Of a DNA stretch of 64,000 bases, positions 52,024 through 61,417 are shown one piece after another. The translations under genes and the position numbers were made by a program. Positions within the stretch are counted from its first letter, which is position 1, and every line of letters starts with the position of its first letter. The notes beneath the pieces are model-generated. The model was not told the origin of the DNA. It was given only the letters and a program-made list of their open reading frames with translations, and did no database searches. The DNA comes from Cyclobacteriaceae bacterium (GTDB lineage Bacteria; Bacteroidota; Bacteroidia; Cytophagales; Cyclobacteriaceae): the NCBI GenBank assembly GCA_021648745.1, contig JAKISE010000005.1:1-64000 (forward strand), given 5' to 3'.

Positions 52024-52965
52024 ATGACAAAAGAAGATGTTAAAGTACTAATTATTGGCTCAGGTCCTGCTGGTTATACTGCAGCTATATATGCTGCTCG
52101 CGCAGGGTTAAAGCCTATTTTGTACACTGGTGGAGAGCCTGGTGGTCAGCTTGTAACCACAAATGATGTGGAAAATTTCCCCGGTTACCCTGATGGGATT
52201 AACGGGCCAGAAATGATGATGCAATTGCAGAGACAGGCAGAACGATTTGAGACCGATGTAAGGTTTGGAGTGGTAACCAAGGTTGATTTTTCAAGCTACC
52301 CTCACAAAGCTATTATTGACGATAGCCACGAAATTACTGCTGAAGCTGTAATCATTTCTACAGGTGCTTCTGCACAATATTTGGGACTTGAGTCCGAAAA
52401 TGAGTTGAAAGGAAAAGGAGTCTCAGCCTGTGCTATTTGTGATGGTTTCTTTTATAAAGGAATGAATGTAGCAGTTGTTGGTGGTGGAGATAGTGCTGCT
52501 GAAGAAGCTACCTATTTAGCTAACCTTTGCCCTAAAGTGTATTTGATTGTACGAAGGGATGAGCTAAGAGCCTCAAAAATTATGCAACAGCGCGTATTAA
52601 AAACGCCTAACATAGAAGTACTTTGGAATTCTGAAACTCAAGAGGTGCTAGGAGAGGATAAAGTGGTTGGAGCCCGATTATTAAATAATAAAACCAAAGA
52701 AGAATTTACCATTGACATAGAAGGTTTCTTTGTTGCTATTGGTCATAAACCCAATACTGGTATTTTTAGAGATTACCTTGATATGGATTCTACTGGATAT
52801 TTAAATGTTGTTCCAGGATCAACCAAAACTAATGTAGAAGGTGTGTTTGTAGCTGGAGATGCCGCTGATAAAGTATATAGACAGGCAATTACAGCTGCAG
52901 GTACAGGCTGCATGGCTGCTTTGGATGCAGAAAAATTTCTTCAATCGAAAGAAGTATTCGCTTAA
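52024..52965 (+). CDS. trxB: Thioredoxin-disulfide reductase
   Basis: The 313-aa flavoprotein has the FAD motif GSGPAGYTAAIYAAR (12-26), the redox CAIC pair (Cys136/Cys139) and the NADPH motif VVGGGDSAAEEA. The C-terminal VEGVFVAGDAADKVYRQ is the conserved FAD-contact block. It reduces thioredoxin with NADPH. A strong terminator follows. Confidence 0.97.
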   Translation: MTKEDVKVLIIGSGPAGYTAAIYAARAGLKPILYTGGEPGGQLVTTNDVENFPGYPDGINGPEMMMQLQRQAERFETDVRFGVVTKVDFSSYPHKAIIDDSHEITAEAVIISTGASAQYLGLESENELKGKGVSACAICDGFFYKGMNVAVVGGGDSAAEEATYLANLCPKVYLIVRRDELRASKIMQQRVLKTPNIEVLWNSETQEVLGEDKVVGARLLNNKTKEEFTIDIEGFFVAIGHKPNTGIFRDYLDMDSTGYLNVVPGSTKTNVEGVFVAGDAADKVYRQAITAAGTGCMAALDAEKFLQSKEVFA

Positions 52966-52968
52966 CTT

Positions 52969-53010
52969 ATTGCCGCCATCCTTCCTTAGGAAAGGCGGCA
53001 ATAGTTTTTT
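52969..53010 (+). terminator. Intrinsic terminator of trxB
   Basis: ATTGCCGCC (52969-52977) pairs with GGCGGCAAT (52994-53002); the loop contains its own CCTT...AAGG pairing, and a T6 run follows. Confidence 0.8.
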
Positions 53011-53085
53011 ACTTACTCAACAACTGAGAAGTACTTATTCTTTGTTTTAATGCTCTGATGATTTAACACATTTGAATCTAAAACT

Positions 53086-53811
53086 ATGACCCAAGTAAAG
53101 CTCGATATACTTGCTCTTGCAGCACACCCTGATGATGTAGAACTTTCATGTGGAGGCACCATAGCCAAATATTGTACAATGGGTAAAAGCGTAGGTATCG
53201 TTGATTTTACCCAAGGCCAAATGGGAACAAAGGGTTCGCCTGAATTGAGGCTAGAAGAAGCAGCCAATGCAGCCAAAGTATTTGGGCTGGCAGCCAGAGA
53301 AAACCTTGGATTTCAAGATGTTTTGTTTGAAAACTCGATAGAGAACCAACTTAAAATTGTACAAGTTATTAGAAAATATCGTCCTGAAGTTTTGCTGATT
53401 AACGCGCCCGAAGATCGCCATCCTGATCATGTTAGGGCATCTGATATGTCAAAGGCTGCAGTATTTCTTTCAGGGTTAAAAAAGATAGAAACACTTGATA
53501 ATGGCAATGTTCAAGAAGTGTGGAGGCCGCGAGTAGTATATCATTACATTCAAAGCAATATGCTTACGCCTGACTTTATTTTAGATGTGTCAGAACATTT
53601 AGAGTTAAGAGATAAAGCTATTTGGTCGTTTGCATCTCAATTACATAACCCAAACGACAAAAAAGGGGAAACATTCATTTCATCACCTCAATTTTTACAA
53701 ATGCTCGATGCAAGGGGTAAAATGTTGGGCCACTCAATTGGAGTAAAATTTGGAGAAGGCTTTATAGGTACTCGGAATATAGGTGTTTCAGACTTATTTG
53801 ATCTGCTGTAA
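53086..53811 (+). CDS. bshB1: Bacillithiol biosynthesis deacetylase BshB1
   Basis: The 241-aa protein has the LmbE/PIG-L zinc motif AAHPDDVELSCGG and a second conserved block EDRHPDHVRASD. The GTRNIGVSDLF end is characteristic of BshB1. It deacetylates GlcNAc-malate in the bacillithiol pathway. bshA and bshC are not in the window. Its 3' end overlaps the convergent glycosyltransferase by 50 bp. Confidence 0.93.
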   Translation: MTQVKLDILALAAHPDDVELSCGGTIAKYCTMGKSVGIVDFTQGQMGTKGSPELRLEEAANAAKVFGLAARENLGFQDVLFENSIENQLKIVQVIRKYRPEVLLINAPEDRHPDHVRASDMSKAAVFLSGLKKIETLDNGNVQEVWRPRVVYHYIQSNMLTPDFILDVSEHLELRDKAIWSFASQLHNPNDKKGETFISSPQFLQMLDARGKMLGHSIGVKFGEGFIGTRNIGVSDLFDLL

Positions 53812-55027
53812 ATTCAATATCCATCTTTTGATATATCCTCAATAAATCTGAAGGGTTTGTTCTGTCATTGTCAATTAGTTTAGAAGCTGCCTCACAGATT
53901 GCAATTGATGGATAATAATGGTCTCTAAGAAAATGAACTAAGTGAAGAACTTTAAGTCCATTGAGCCAATTATACCAACGATGCATGAAGGTTGGCAAAT
54001 TATTACTTTGCCTCTGAATGTCTTCAAATACAGTTTCAAAATTTTCTTTTAGCAAATAGGCTTTAATACCTTCAGGAAGAGTTTTTATTTCATCTTGAAG
54101 TTTTTCGTTTCTATAGAAATTAGGCACCAATATTAATAATTGAGCTATTTCCTTAAAAATTTGAGGGTGGTATGAATATAATTTCTTTTCTCCTTTCTGA
54201 ATCCATTCACCCATTGCCTTGCCTGTTCCAAAGGGCACACGGTCTGATTTTCTAGCAGATGGATAGACAGTAGTCGAGGTAATTTCATCAAAGCTACCAA
54301 ATGGAATTACTTTGTGAAGAAAATGAAAATCTTCTCCTGCTTTTCTACGGTTCATACCTCCAGCTTTTTTATACACATCGGTGCGTACAGCCATGCTAGA
54401 GCCTATTGTATGAAAACCATAAGGATAGCCTGCTTTTCTCAACCCATTTACATAATATCTAAGGTGTAGTTCGTATTGAATAATGCCATCTTGCTCTGTA
54501 GGAGAAAGCCCATCTAGCAGATGTTGAAAATTGATTGATGCCCCTTTTAGTTGTTTAGACTCGAACGCAAAATACAGCTCTTTAATATAATTAGAGGGGC
54601 AAGTGCAGTCGGCATCATAGCATAGAATTACTCCTTTATCATTGTCAATTTCTTCGAACCTTCTTACAGCTTCGTCCATTCCTGCTTTGCGAGCGAGGCC
54701 AACTCCAGCATGCTTTTTAGGCAGGTCGATTTTTGTAACATAAAACTGTATTCTAGCTTTAGTGTTATGTTTTATCCAATTTTGTATTTCGATAAGCGTT
54801 TCATTATTCTGGTCTGCAACTAATGCATCACAATCAATGGGCTGATTAATAATGATAAGTACTTCCGTATTAACATCTGGCAAATCTGATGTTAACAGAC
54901 TATTAAGCGCAGTGATCGTGTGCTTTTCATTAAATACAGGAATTACGATAATAACCCCAGTATTAGCATCAGTTGGTGACAGTAAAGCAAGGGGGGGGTA
55001 AGCGTACCGATTTAAATAGATACTCAT
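53762..55027 (-). CDS. Family 2 glycosyltransferase
   Basis: The 421-aa protein has a GT-A fold: IIVIPVFNEKHTITAL at the N-terminus, a DxD-like YDADCTCP motif and AGEDFHFLHKV in the acceptor region. No transmembrane helix stands out. Sugar and acceptor are unknown. It overlaps the pdxH stop by one base (TAATG) and is therefore translationally coupled; it also overlaps bshB1 convergently by 50 bp. Confidence 0.82.
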   Translation of the reverse strand: MSIYLNRYAYPPLALLSPTDANTGVIIVIPVFNEKHTITALNSLLTSDLPDVNTEVLIIINQPIDCDALVADQNNETLIEIQNWIKHNTKARIQFYVTKIDLPKKHAGVGLARKAGMDEAVRRFEEIDNDKGVILCYDADCTCPSNYIKELYFAFESKQLKGASINFQHLLDGLSPTEQDGIIQYELHLRYYVNGLRKAGYPYGFHTIGSSMAVRTDVYKKAGGMNRRKAGEDFHFLHKVIPFGSFDEITSTTVYPSARKSDRVPFGTGKAMGEWIQKGEKKLYSYHPQIFKEIAQLLILVPNFYRNEKLQDEIKTLPEGIKAYLLKENFETVFEDIQRQSNNLPTFMHRWYNWLNGLKVLHLVHFLRDHYYPSIAICEAASKLIDNDRTNPSDLLRIYQKMDIEFTADQISLKHLYSEYL

Positions 55028-55674
55028 TAGGGAGATAACCTTTCAATCTTCCAAGCTCCGTTTTCGAGTGTATAATTAATACGATCATGCAAACGGCTTG
55101 GCCTTCCTTGCCAAAATTCTATTCTTGTAGGAATAAGTATATACCCTCCCCAAAACTCTGGTTTGGGTACTTCTTGTCCTAGAAATTTAGCTGCTTTTAA
55201 TGTAAATTTTTGCATTAATTCAACTCTCGAATTTAGTGGTTTGCTCTGATTAGACACCCAGGCACCAATTCTACTTTTATAAGGCCTAGATTTAAAATAA
55301 GCCTCGGAATCTTTTACGCTTATTTTTTCTACAGAGCCATCTATTCTTACTTGTCGTTCTAGTTCTTTCCAAAAAAATGTGAGCGATGCAAATGGGTTTT
55401 CTGCCAAGTGTTGCCCTTTCTCACTCGTAAAATTGGTATAAAATATAAACCCGTTGTTTTCAACACCTTTTAATAACACAATGCGTGCACTTGGCCTTCC
55501 TTGTTTGGTTGCCGTAGAAAGTGTCATGCCATTAACTGTATCTATTTCAGAATTAGCGGCTTCATCAAACCATTCGTTAAATTGGATAATAGGGTTGGGG
55601 TTAACATCTGATTTTGCTAATTTTTTAGCAGAATACTCTTTTCTAATATTTGCAATTGTCTTGGTATTTGCCAT
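55027..55674 (-). CDS. pdxH: Pyridoxamine 5'-phosphate oxidase
   Basis: The protein is 215 aa from ATG 55674 (MANTKTIANIRKEYSAKKL), the usual PdxH length; a longer frame to 55821 adds an unlikely N-terminus that overlaps yqgE. FMN/PLP-binding blocks PSARIVLLKGVENNGFIFYTN, FKSRPYKSRIGAWVSNQS and WGGYILIPTRIEFWQGR are present. It makes PLP for enzymes such as the SerC-like one here. TAATTTTG abuts its ATG on the minus strand, perhaps by chance. Confidence 0.96.
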   Translation of the reverse strand: MANTKTIANIRKEYSAKKLAKSDVNPNPIIQFNEWFDEAANSEIDTVNGMTLSTATKQGRPSARIVLLKGVENNGFIFYTNFTSEKGQHLAENPFASLTFFWKELERQVRIDGSVEKISVKDSEAYFKSRPYKSRIGAWVSNQSKPLNSRVELMQKFTLKAAKFLGQEVPKPEFWGGYILIPTRIEFWQGRPSRLHDRINYTLENGAWKIERLSP

Positions 55675-55746
55675 AGAGTTCAAAATTAAAGGAATTGAAT
55701 TTCTCTTTCTATTTAAATATCTAAAAAATACTGTAATTTTAAATAT

Positions 55747-56325
55747 ATGGAAGACCTCCTTTTTAAATATAAGAACAACCATAAACCAACTAAGGGGTGT
55801 TTGTTGATTTCTGAGCCTCACCTGCCTGACAATAATTTTGAAAGGTCAGTAATATATTTATGTGAGCACAATGAACAGGGCAGCTTTGGTTTAGTTTTGA
55901 ATAAGCCTTCTGGTCACAAACTAAATAAAATTGTGTCGGGTACAGAATTGGAATGTTCGGTAGGTGTTGGAGGTCCGGTTGAAAATAATACGCTTCACTA
56001 TTTGTACAGAAATAGCCCTATAATTAATGGAAGGGTAGAAGTTGGTGAAAATATTTATTGGGGAGGAGATTTTGAAGAAATTGTTGATTGGTTACAATTG
56101 AACAAAGTTGAAGATGATGTATTATTTTTTATAGGCTATTCGGGTTGGTCAAAAGGGCAACTCGAAGAGGAAATAGAACGAAACTCTTGGATTGTTTTTC
56201 CTGATGCACCAGAACAATTAGTGTTCGAAACACGTAAAAAGAATTTGTGGAAGGAAGTACTTAAGGAAATGGGAGGTAGATTTTCTGTTTTTGCAAATTA
56301 TCCTTCTGATCCACGCTTAAACTGA
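55747..56325 (+). CDS. yqgE: YqgE/AlgH family protein
   Basis: The 192-aa protein matches YqgE/AlgH: LLISEPHLPDNNFERSVIYL, SFGLVLNKPSGHKLN, GVGGPVENNTLHYLY and FFIGYSGWSKGQLEEE. The family has a transcription-regulator name from AlgH, but its biochemical function is uncertain. It is divergent from pdxH with a 72-bp gap. Confidence 0.95.
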   Translation: MEDLLFKYKNNHKPTKGCLLISEPHLPDNNFERSVIYLCEHNEQGSFGLVLNKPSGHKLNKIVSGTELECSVGVGGPVENNTLHYLYRNSPIINGRVEVGENIYWGGDFEEIVDWLQLNKVEDDVLFFIGYSGWSKGQLEEEIERNSWIVFPDAPEQLVFETRKKNLWKEVLKEMGGRFSVFANYPSDPRLN

Positions 56326-56365
56326 TAGTTTTAGTAGCTTTGCAGCCTAAGAATAATTGATATTG

Positions 56366-58465
56366 ATGAAAGAAGAAGTTAACGGTACTGAGCAATCTAG
56401 CTCAGTTGAGATAGATGCTAAGAAGCAAGAAAGTTCTAATAATATGGTGGAAGAAGGCAAAGAAGTAGAGGGAGATGAAATAAGTAATATTACTGATTCA
56501 AAGAAATCCGTAGATGCAGATGATAGCATTGCTGCTCCTGTTTTAACAGAAGAGGCAATTGCTAATAAAAAGGAGGAGGATGTGCAAGAACCTGCTCCTG
56601 ATTCGAGTACAGACAGTAAAACCTCTGAGAAACTCCCCGTATCAGAAAAAAATATTGAAGTTAAATCTGAAGTAATTTCTAAGGAAAAGAAAGAAGAACC
56701 TGACGATAAAGCCCTTGTTAGCAGGGCAAAACCTCAATCGCTTAAAGATGAATTGGCAGAAAAAGATTTTGGTACATATACCAAAGAACAATTTGTTGAT
56801 TTGATTAAAATCCTAGCAAAGCATGATAGCCCTTTGTATGCTGAGAGGTATCTAAAAAAGATTGAACCCTTTTTTAATGAAATTAAAAAAATTGAACTAG
56901 CGGAAGCAACGAAAGTTTACATAAAGGAGAACGGGAACGAAGAAGGGTTTAGCTTTAAAGTTGATGAGCTTACAAACAGGTTTGATGCAAACCAACGCTT
57001 AATACAAGACCGTAAACATGCTTTTAGTAAAGATAGAGAAGCGCAGAGACAGTCAAATTTAAAAAAGGCAGAGGAGGCGTTAGAAAAATTACGTGTTTTT
57101 GTTGACTCTGAAGAATCTAGTGCTAGTTTTAATAAGTTTAAGGAGATACAGAATGAATGGAAATCTATAGGTGATGTACCTGGCAACCAGTCTAAAACAT
57201 TGTGGGCAAATTATAATGCCCTCATAAATAGGTTCTATGATCAAAGAAGCATCTATTTTGAGCTAAAGGAATTAGATCGTAAGAAAAACTACCAAGCGAA
57301 GGAGAAAATTTGTGATCGCGCTGAGGCATTAGAGGACTTTAAAAACCTTAAAGAGGCAATAAGCACGTTAAACGATCTTCATTCTGAATATAAACATTTG
57401 GGCCCTGTGCCGCAAGAATTACAAGAGGATCTATGGCAGAGATTTAAAGCTGCTTCAGATAAAGTATATGAAAAAAGAAAGGAGTTTGTTTCCGATTTAA
57501 AAGTTACGCTTCTCGAAAACCTTGTTAAAAAGGAAGAAATAGTAGCTTCCATTAAGTTATTTGTTGAATTTGATTCTGATAGAATTAAAGAATGGAATTC
57601 CAAAACTAAAGAGTTGATGACTCTGCAAAAGGACTGGGAGGCCATAGGAGGTTTGCCTAGAGAGAAATCTAAAGAAATTAATAAAGAATTTTGGTCAAGT
57701 TTTAAAACGTTTTTTCATAATAAAGGAAACTTTTTTAAGAAGTTGGATGCCGACAGAAAAGTTAACTACGATGCTAAGTTAGTTTTAGTAGAAAAGGCTG
57801 AAACATTAAAGGAAAATACAGATTGGTTAAAAACAGCCAATACCTTTAAAACGCTACAACAAGATTGGAAGGCAATTGGGCCCGTACCTGAAAAATTCAG
57901 AAATCAGTTGTATGAAAAATTTAAAGCTGCCTGTGATTTCTTTTTTGATAATAAACGATCCCAGTCTAAGAATGATGAAAAAAGCTACAAGGAAAACTTA
58001 AATGTTAAAAGAGATATTATCACTCAAATTCTAGAATGGTCTGCGCAAGCAAATGATCACATTGAAGATTTGAAGCAAAAATCGAAGGACTTTAACGCTG
58101 TAGGATACGTGCCAAGAAAGGACATTGGTAGTATAAAAGATAAGTTTTCAGAAGCTGTAGAAACATTCATTAATGCATTATCAGGCGATGAAGCACTTAA
58201 AAACTCTCTTCGAATGAATATTGAGCTCGGCAGTATTATGGGTTCTAAAAATTCTGAAAATGTAATTTATGGGAAAGAGCAAAATATTAGAAGACAAGTA
58301 CAACAATTGGAAAATGATGTATCTCTTTGGAAGAACAATCTTGAATTTTTTGCCAATTCTAAGAATGCAGACGATTTACGTAAGGATGTAAATCTAAAAA
58401 TAGAGAAAGCCGAAACAAAAGTGATTTCTTTAAAAGAGCAACTTAAAGTGTTGAGGTCGATGTGA
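56366..58465 (+). CDS. DUF349 repeat protein
   Basis: The 699-aa protein starts at ATG 56366 (MKEEVNGTEQ); a TTG at 56357 is in frame. The first ~120 residues are acidic and disordered. Five DUF349 repeats follow near residues 261, 341, 421, 500 and 574, each with the W-K-x-[IL]-G-x-[VL]-P pattern (e.g. DWKAIGPVP). A coiled coil ends the protein (~640-699). DUF349 proteins are widespread but poorly understood; nucleic-acid or stress links have been proposed. Confidence 0.88.
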   Translation: MKEEVNGTEQSSSVEIDAKKQESSNNMVEEGKEVEGDEISNITDSKKSVDADDSIAAPVLTEEAIANKKEEDVQEPAPDSSTDSKTSEKLPVSEKNIEVKSEVISKEKKEEPDDKALVSRAKPQSLKDELAEKDFGTYTKEQFVDLIKILAKHDSPLYAERYLKKIEPFFNEIKKIELAEATKVYIKENGNEEGFSFKVDELTNRFDANQRLIQDRKHAFSKDREAQRQSNLKKAEEALEKLRVFVDSEESSASFNKFKEIQNEWKSIGDVPGNQSKTLWANYNALINRFYDQRSIYFELKELDRKKNYQAKEKICDRAEALEDFKNLKEAISTLNDLHSEYKHLGPVPQELQEDLWQRFKAASDKVYEKRKEFVSDLKVTLLENLVKKEEIVASIKLFVEFDSDRIKEWNSKTKELMTLQKDWEAIGGLPREKSKEINKEFWSSFKTFFHNKGNFFKKLDADRKVNYDAKLVLVEKAETLKENTDWLKTANTFKTLQQDWKAIGPVPEKFRNQLYEKFKAACDFFFDNKRSQSKNDEKSYKENLNVKRDIITQILEWSAQANDHIEDLKQKSKDFNAVGYVPRKDIGSIKDKFSEAVETFINALSGDEALKNSLRMNIELGSIMGSKNSENVIYGKEQNIRRQVQQLENDVSLWKNNLEFFANSKNADDLRKDVNLKIEKAETKVISLKEQLKVLRSM

Positions 58466-58480
58466 TTTCAATAGTTTTTC

Positions 58481-58513
58481 CTGAGTGCTATTCCTTAAGT
58501 TGAACTAAGGCTA
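58481..58513. mobile_element. Diverged half copy of the MITE-like end
   Basis: This 33-bp stretch matches the right end of the 46.1-kb element (46332-46364) at ~27 of 33 positions. It spans the gap between the DUF349 and serA genes and contains the serA stop codon (58511-58513). Confidence 0.55.
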
Positions 58514-59737
58514 AAAAAGCACTCTAACTTTAATGGTACCCTTTATGCTTTTTAATTCATCAATAAATTTGGCGGGGTACTCCTTATTTATATCGGTAAT
58601 AACATATCCAATAGCCTCATTGGTTTTAAGGTATTGCCCTAATATATTTATTTTATGGTCTGCTAAAATATTATTTAGCTGAGCCAATAATCCCGGTGTG
58701 TTTTTATGTATATGAATTAGTCTATGCCCGTTTTCAAGCAACGGTAATTGCAGTTGAGGAAAATTTACACTTCCAGCAGTATTTCCTGTATTAATAAACT
58801 TCATTAAGTTGTTGGGTACAAACGCTCCAATATTTACTTGAGCTTCTAAGGTGCTACCTCCAATATGAGGTGTTAAAATAGTGTTTTTGGCTCCTTTTAG
58901 TTCAGATTCAAAAGGCTCGTTATTACTTTTAGGTTCTTTTGGGTAAACATCTATAGCTGTTCCTCTTACTTTTCCAGTGTCAATACTTTGCTTGAGTGCG
59001 GCTATATCTACCACATGTCCACGACCCAGATTGATAAATATTACACCATCTTTCATTTTACTAAACTGCAAACCGCCAATAATATTTCCGTTCTCTTTCC
59101 TGCCATCAACATGTATAGTAATAATATCTGAAATTTCAAGCAATTCATTTAGAGATTCGCAAGGAGTGGCATTTCCAAGAGCCAACTTTTCTTCCAAATC
59201 AAAATAATAAACATGCATACCCAAAGATTCTGCTACCACAGAAAGTTGAGAACCTATGTTTCCATACCCAATAATGCCTAAATTTTTTCCTCTGATCTCA
59301 AAACTATTTGTGGCCGATTTATCCCAAACTCCTTCATGCATAGCCCTAATTTTATCAGGTAGGTTACGCATTAGCATTATAATTTCAGCTATGGCAAGTT
59401 CAACTACCGAGCGAGTATTGCTATATGGTGCGTTAAATACAGCAATTCCTTTGGTAGTACATCCTTCTAAATCTATTTGGTTTGTGCCTATACAAAAGGC
59501 TCCAATGGCCATTAGTCTATCCGCATGCTCTAACACTCTTTCAGTAATGTTGGTTTTAGAACGTATACCAATAATAGAAACACCTTTTATTCTTTCGCAT
59601 AGTTCGTCTTCATCAAGACTAGAAGAAATCAGCTCTACATCAAAGCCTTCCTTTAAGAGTGCATTTTTTGCGTTTATGTGAACACCTTCAAGGAGCAGGA
59701 TTTTAATTTTGTGCTTTGGATAGGAGAGATCTGTCAT
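58511..59737 (-). CDS. serA: D-3-phosphoglycerate dehydrogenase
   Basis: The 408-aa protein matches the E. coli-type SerA: N-terminal catalytic domain (GIRSKTNITERVLEHA), NAD site GIIGYGNIGSQL, active-site region LTPHIGGSTLEAQ and a C-terminal ACT domain (LIHIHKNTPGLLAQLNNIL) for serine feedback. It starts 35 bp inside the serB 3' end, indicating coupling. Its stop codon TAG lies in a diverged repeat end, so the last residues may have been changed by that insertion. Confidence 0.96.
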   Translation of the reverse strand: MTDLSYPKHKIKILLLEGVHINAKNALLKEGFDVELISSSLDEDELCERIKGVSIIGIRSKTNITERVLEHADRLMAIGAFCIGTNQIDLEGCTTKGIAVFNAPYSNTRSVVELAIAEIIMLMRNLPDKIRAMHEGVWDKSATNSFEIRGKNLGIIGYGNIGSQLSVVAESLGMHVYYFDLEEKLALGNATPCESLNELLEISDIITIHVDGRKENGNIIGGLQFSKMKDGVIFINLGRGHVVDIAALKQSIDTGKVRGTAIDVYPKEPKSNNEPFESELKGAKNTILTPHIGGSTLEAQVNIGAFVPNNLMKFINTGNTAGSVNFPQLQLPLLENGHRLIHIHKNTPGLLAQLNNILADHKINILGQYLKTNEAIGYVITDINKEYPAKFIDELKSIKGTIKVRVLF

Positions 59738-60398
59738 TAGAGATATAGTTTAAAAAATTATTAAAATTAGTGGCAATAAAATCTGCGTACTTAGTAACTG
59801 ATGGCCTACTGACATTTTCTGTATAGGCAATGAATCTATCAGCGAAGCCTTCTTTTTTTATCTCGTAATCGGTGTAGCCATCACCAATAACTACAACCGG
59901 AGCTTTAAAGTTTAAGAGTTTCACCAATCTAGGTTTGCCTTGATTTTGGCTTAGTAAATTTTGACTATCGAAGCCACTTATTTTTCCTTCCTGGTTCCAA
60001 GTAAACGAATTTGCATATACATGATCCGATGAAATTTTATAATCGGCCACTATAGGGTCGATAAAATCTTTAAAACCACTGGAAACGATGTAAATATTAT
60101 CTTTATAAGTGTTAAAGAACTCTTTGTTCTGTTGAATCGATGGAGAGACTTTCGCTTTTAACTGTTCAATTAAAAGGCTTAGATCCTCTTTTGTGCCACT
60201 TAATATTTTCATTCTCTCTTTGAGAGACTTACTAAATGAAATTTCGCCACTCATGCCTTTTTGGGTAAGCTTGGCAATGGCATCTAATTTGTTTTGTTTC
60301 CTCGATCCCTTTAATGAAATATCAGCCAAGATATCCAAAGCCTCCACCTGGGTAAAAGTACTGTCAAAGTCGAAAATAAAAATTATGTTGCCGAACAT
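59703..60398 (-). CDS. serB: HAD-family phosphatase, probable phosphoserine phosphatase
   Basis: The 231-aa HAD-IB protein has the DxDxT motif FIFDFDSTFTQVEALD at residue ~10, a second motif IVSSGF and the Asp pair in VVIGDGYTDYEIK. It is the expected SerB in operon with serA, overlapping by 35 bp. The specific substrate is inferred from context; other HAD-IB phosphatases are possible. Promoter candidate at 60445-60474. Confidence 0.85.
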   Translation of the reverse strand: MFGNIIFIFDFDSTFTQVEALDILADISLKGSRKQNKLDAIAKLTQKGMSGEISFSKSLKERMKILSGTKEDLSLLIEQLKAKVSPSIQQNKEFFNTYKDNIYIVSSGFKDFIDPIVADYKISSDHVYANSFTWNQEGKISGFDSQNLLSQNQGKPRLVKLLNFKAPVVVIGDGYTDYEIKKEGFADRFIAYTENVSRPSVTKYADFIATNFNNFLNYISNDRSLLSKAQN

Positions 60399-60444
60399 GT
60401 AAATTTTAAAAAATATTATTTTGTAATTAGCTAAATTAAGCGGG

Positions 60445-60474
60445 CAAAATTAGTTAATGTGTTTATAATAACAA
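60445..60474 (-). promoter_or_regulatory. Promoter of the serBA operon
   Basis: On the minus strand TTG (60474-60472), a 19-bp spacer and TAATTTTG (60452-60445) fit the Bacteroidota pattern. It predicts a ~40-nt leader before serB. Confidence 0.5.
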
Positions 60475-60540
60475 CTTTAATTCGGCAGGAATTTAGTACA
60501 GGAATAACTTGTTTATTTAGACCCTAAATTCAACTATTTA

Positions 60541-61281
60541 TTAATCTGGGATATAGCTATTGTAGCACTCTTTTATGTTTAGTAAAAACTCATAATCACT
60601 TGAGTTGGCCACGAAATAATCTGATAGGTTACAGTGGTCTTTAAATCGTTCAAGTTCTTCCCCAGCATAACCCGTGAGTTCCCATATCAGGTCCGATTCA
60701 TATCTACCTGCTACTAGTTTTTTTATTTCATCCTGTTTTAAAAGCTCTTCTAATTTTCTATTTTGTTTACCTTCTTTGCTCAACCAATTGTACAAGAGAC
60801 TTACAGGGTTTAGCGCACTAGCCTTTACTTTATGCTGCTCTCCTTGGTACCCAAATGAAAACGGTGCAGGAATTGGTTTAGGTCTAAACATATTTTCTGA
60901 ACGTTGCTCTTCTTCTGCTACAATATCTACGTTTTTAAGCCCAACAGTTACCGTTTGCAGGGTTATTTTTACATAGCTAATGTCATTTCTGTCTTGATTT
61001 TTTAAAGTGTAATAATAAGTTTTAAAACCAATGGATGATATTCTTAACACATGACTCTTATGCATCGTAAGAGAGAAAAAACCATATTCATCTGTTATAC
61101 TTAAGGTATTAGTATTAGTGTTTAAAATATGGACTCCTTCTATCTGGGTGTTGGCTGGGGAAATTATTTCACCTGATAACAGCAAGTAACCTCCAAAGTT
61201 GTTTTGTGCTTTAAGTTGCTTTCCTGGCAATACTAAAAATAGTAAATAGCAAAAAATAAGTTTTATTAAGCCAGCTCTCAT
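60541..61281 (-). CDS. Secreted protein with carboxypeptidase-regulatory-like domain
   Basis: The 246-aa protein has a signal peptide (~1-25) and a CarboxypepD_reg-like beta-sandwich (SGEIISPANTQIEGVHILN, ITDEYGFFSLTM, RISSIGFKTYYYTL), as in TonB receptors but without a barrel. The C-terminal half (~140-246) is helical, with LLYNWLSKEGKQNRKLEELL. Probably periplasmic; function unknown. Confidence 0.78.
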   Translation of the reverse strand: MRAGLIKLIFCYLLFLVLPGKQLKAQNNFGGYLLLSGEIISPANTQIEGVHILNTNTNTLSITDEYGFFSLTMHKSHVLRISSIGFKTYYYTLKNQDRNDISYVKITLQTVTVGLKNVDIVAEEEQRSENMFRPKPIPAPFSFGYQGEQHKVKASALNPVSLLYNWLSKEGKQNRKLEELLKQDEIKKLVAGRYESDLIWELTGYAGEELERFKDHCNLSDYFVANSSDYEFLLNIKECYNSYIPD

Positions 61282-61417
61282 CTGTTCATTTTTTTAAATA
61301 ACGTTTAATTATTTTTTAGATTATACTTAATTTAGTCTTTGAGAAGCAAATAGGTACAAAAATACTTAATTTACCCGCTGAAAGCGACTCTTTAAAACGT
61401 CTAATAGACTTATTATA

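Noticed and set aside
55674..55688. pdxH promoter TAATTTTG adjacent to the ATG
   Set aside because: It would leave almost no leader and has no -33 partner; mentioned only in the gene entry.
59256..59681. Rightward 141-codon open frame opposite serA
   Set aside because: Fully antisense to the conserved NAD-binding region of SerA with no family signature.
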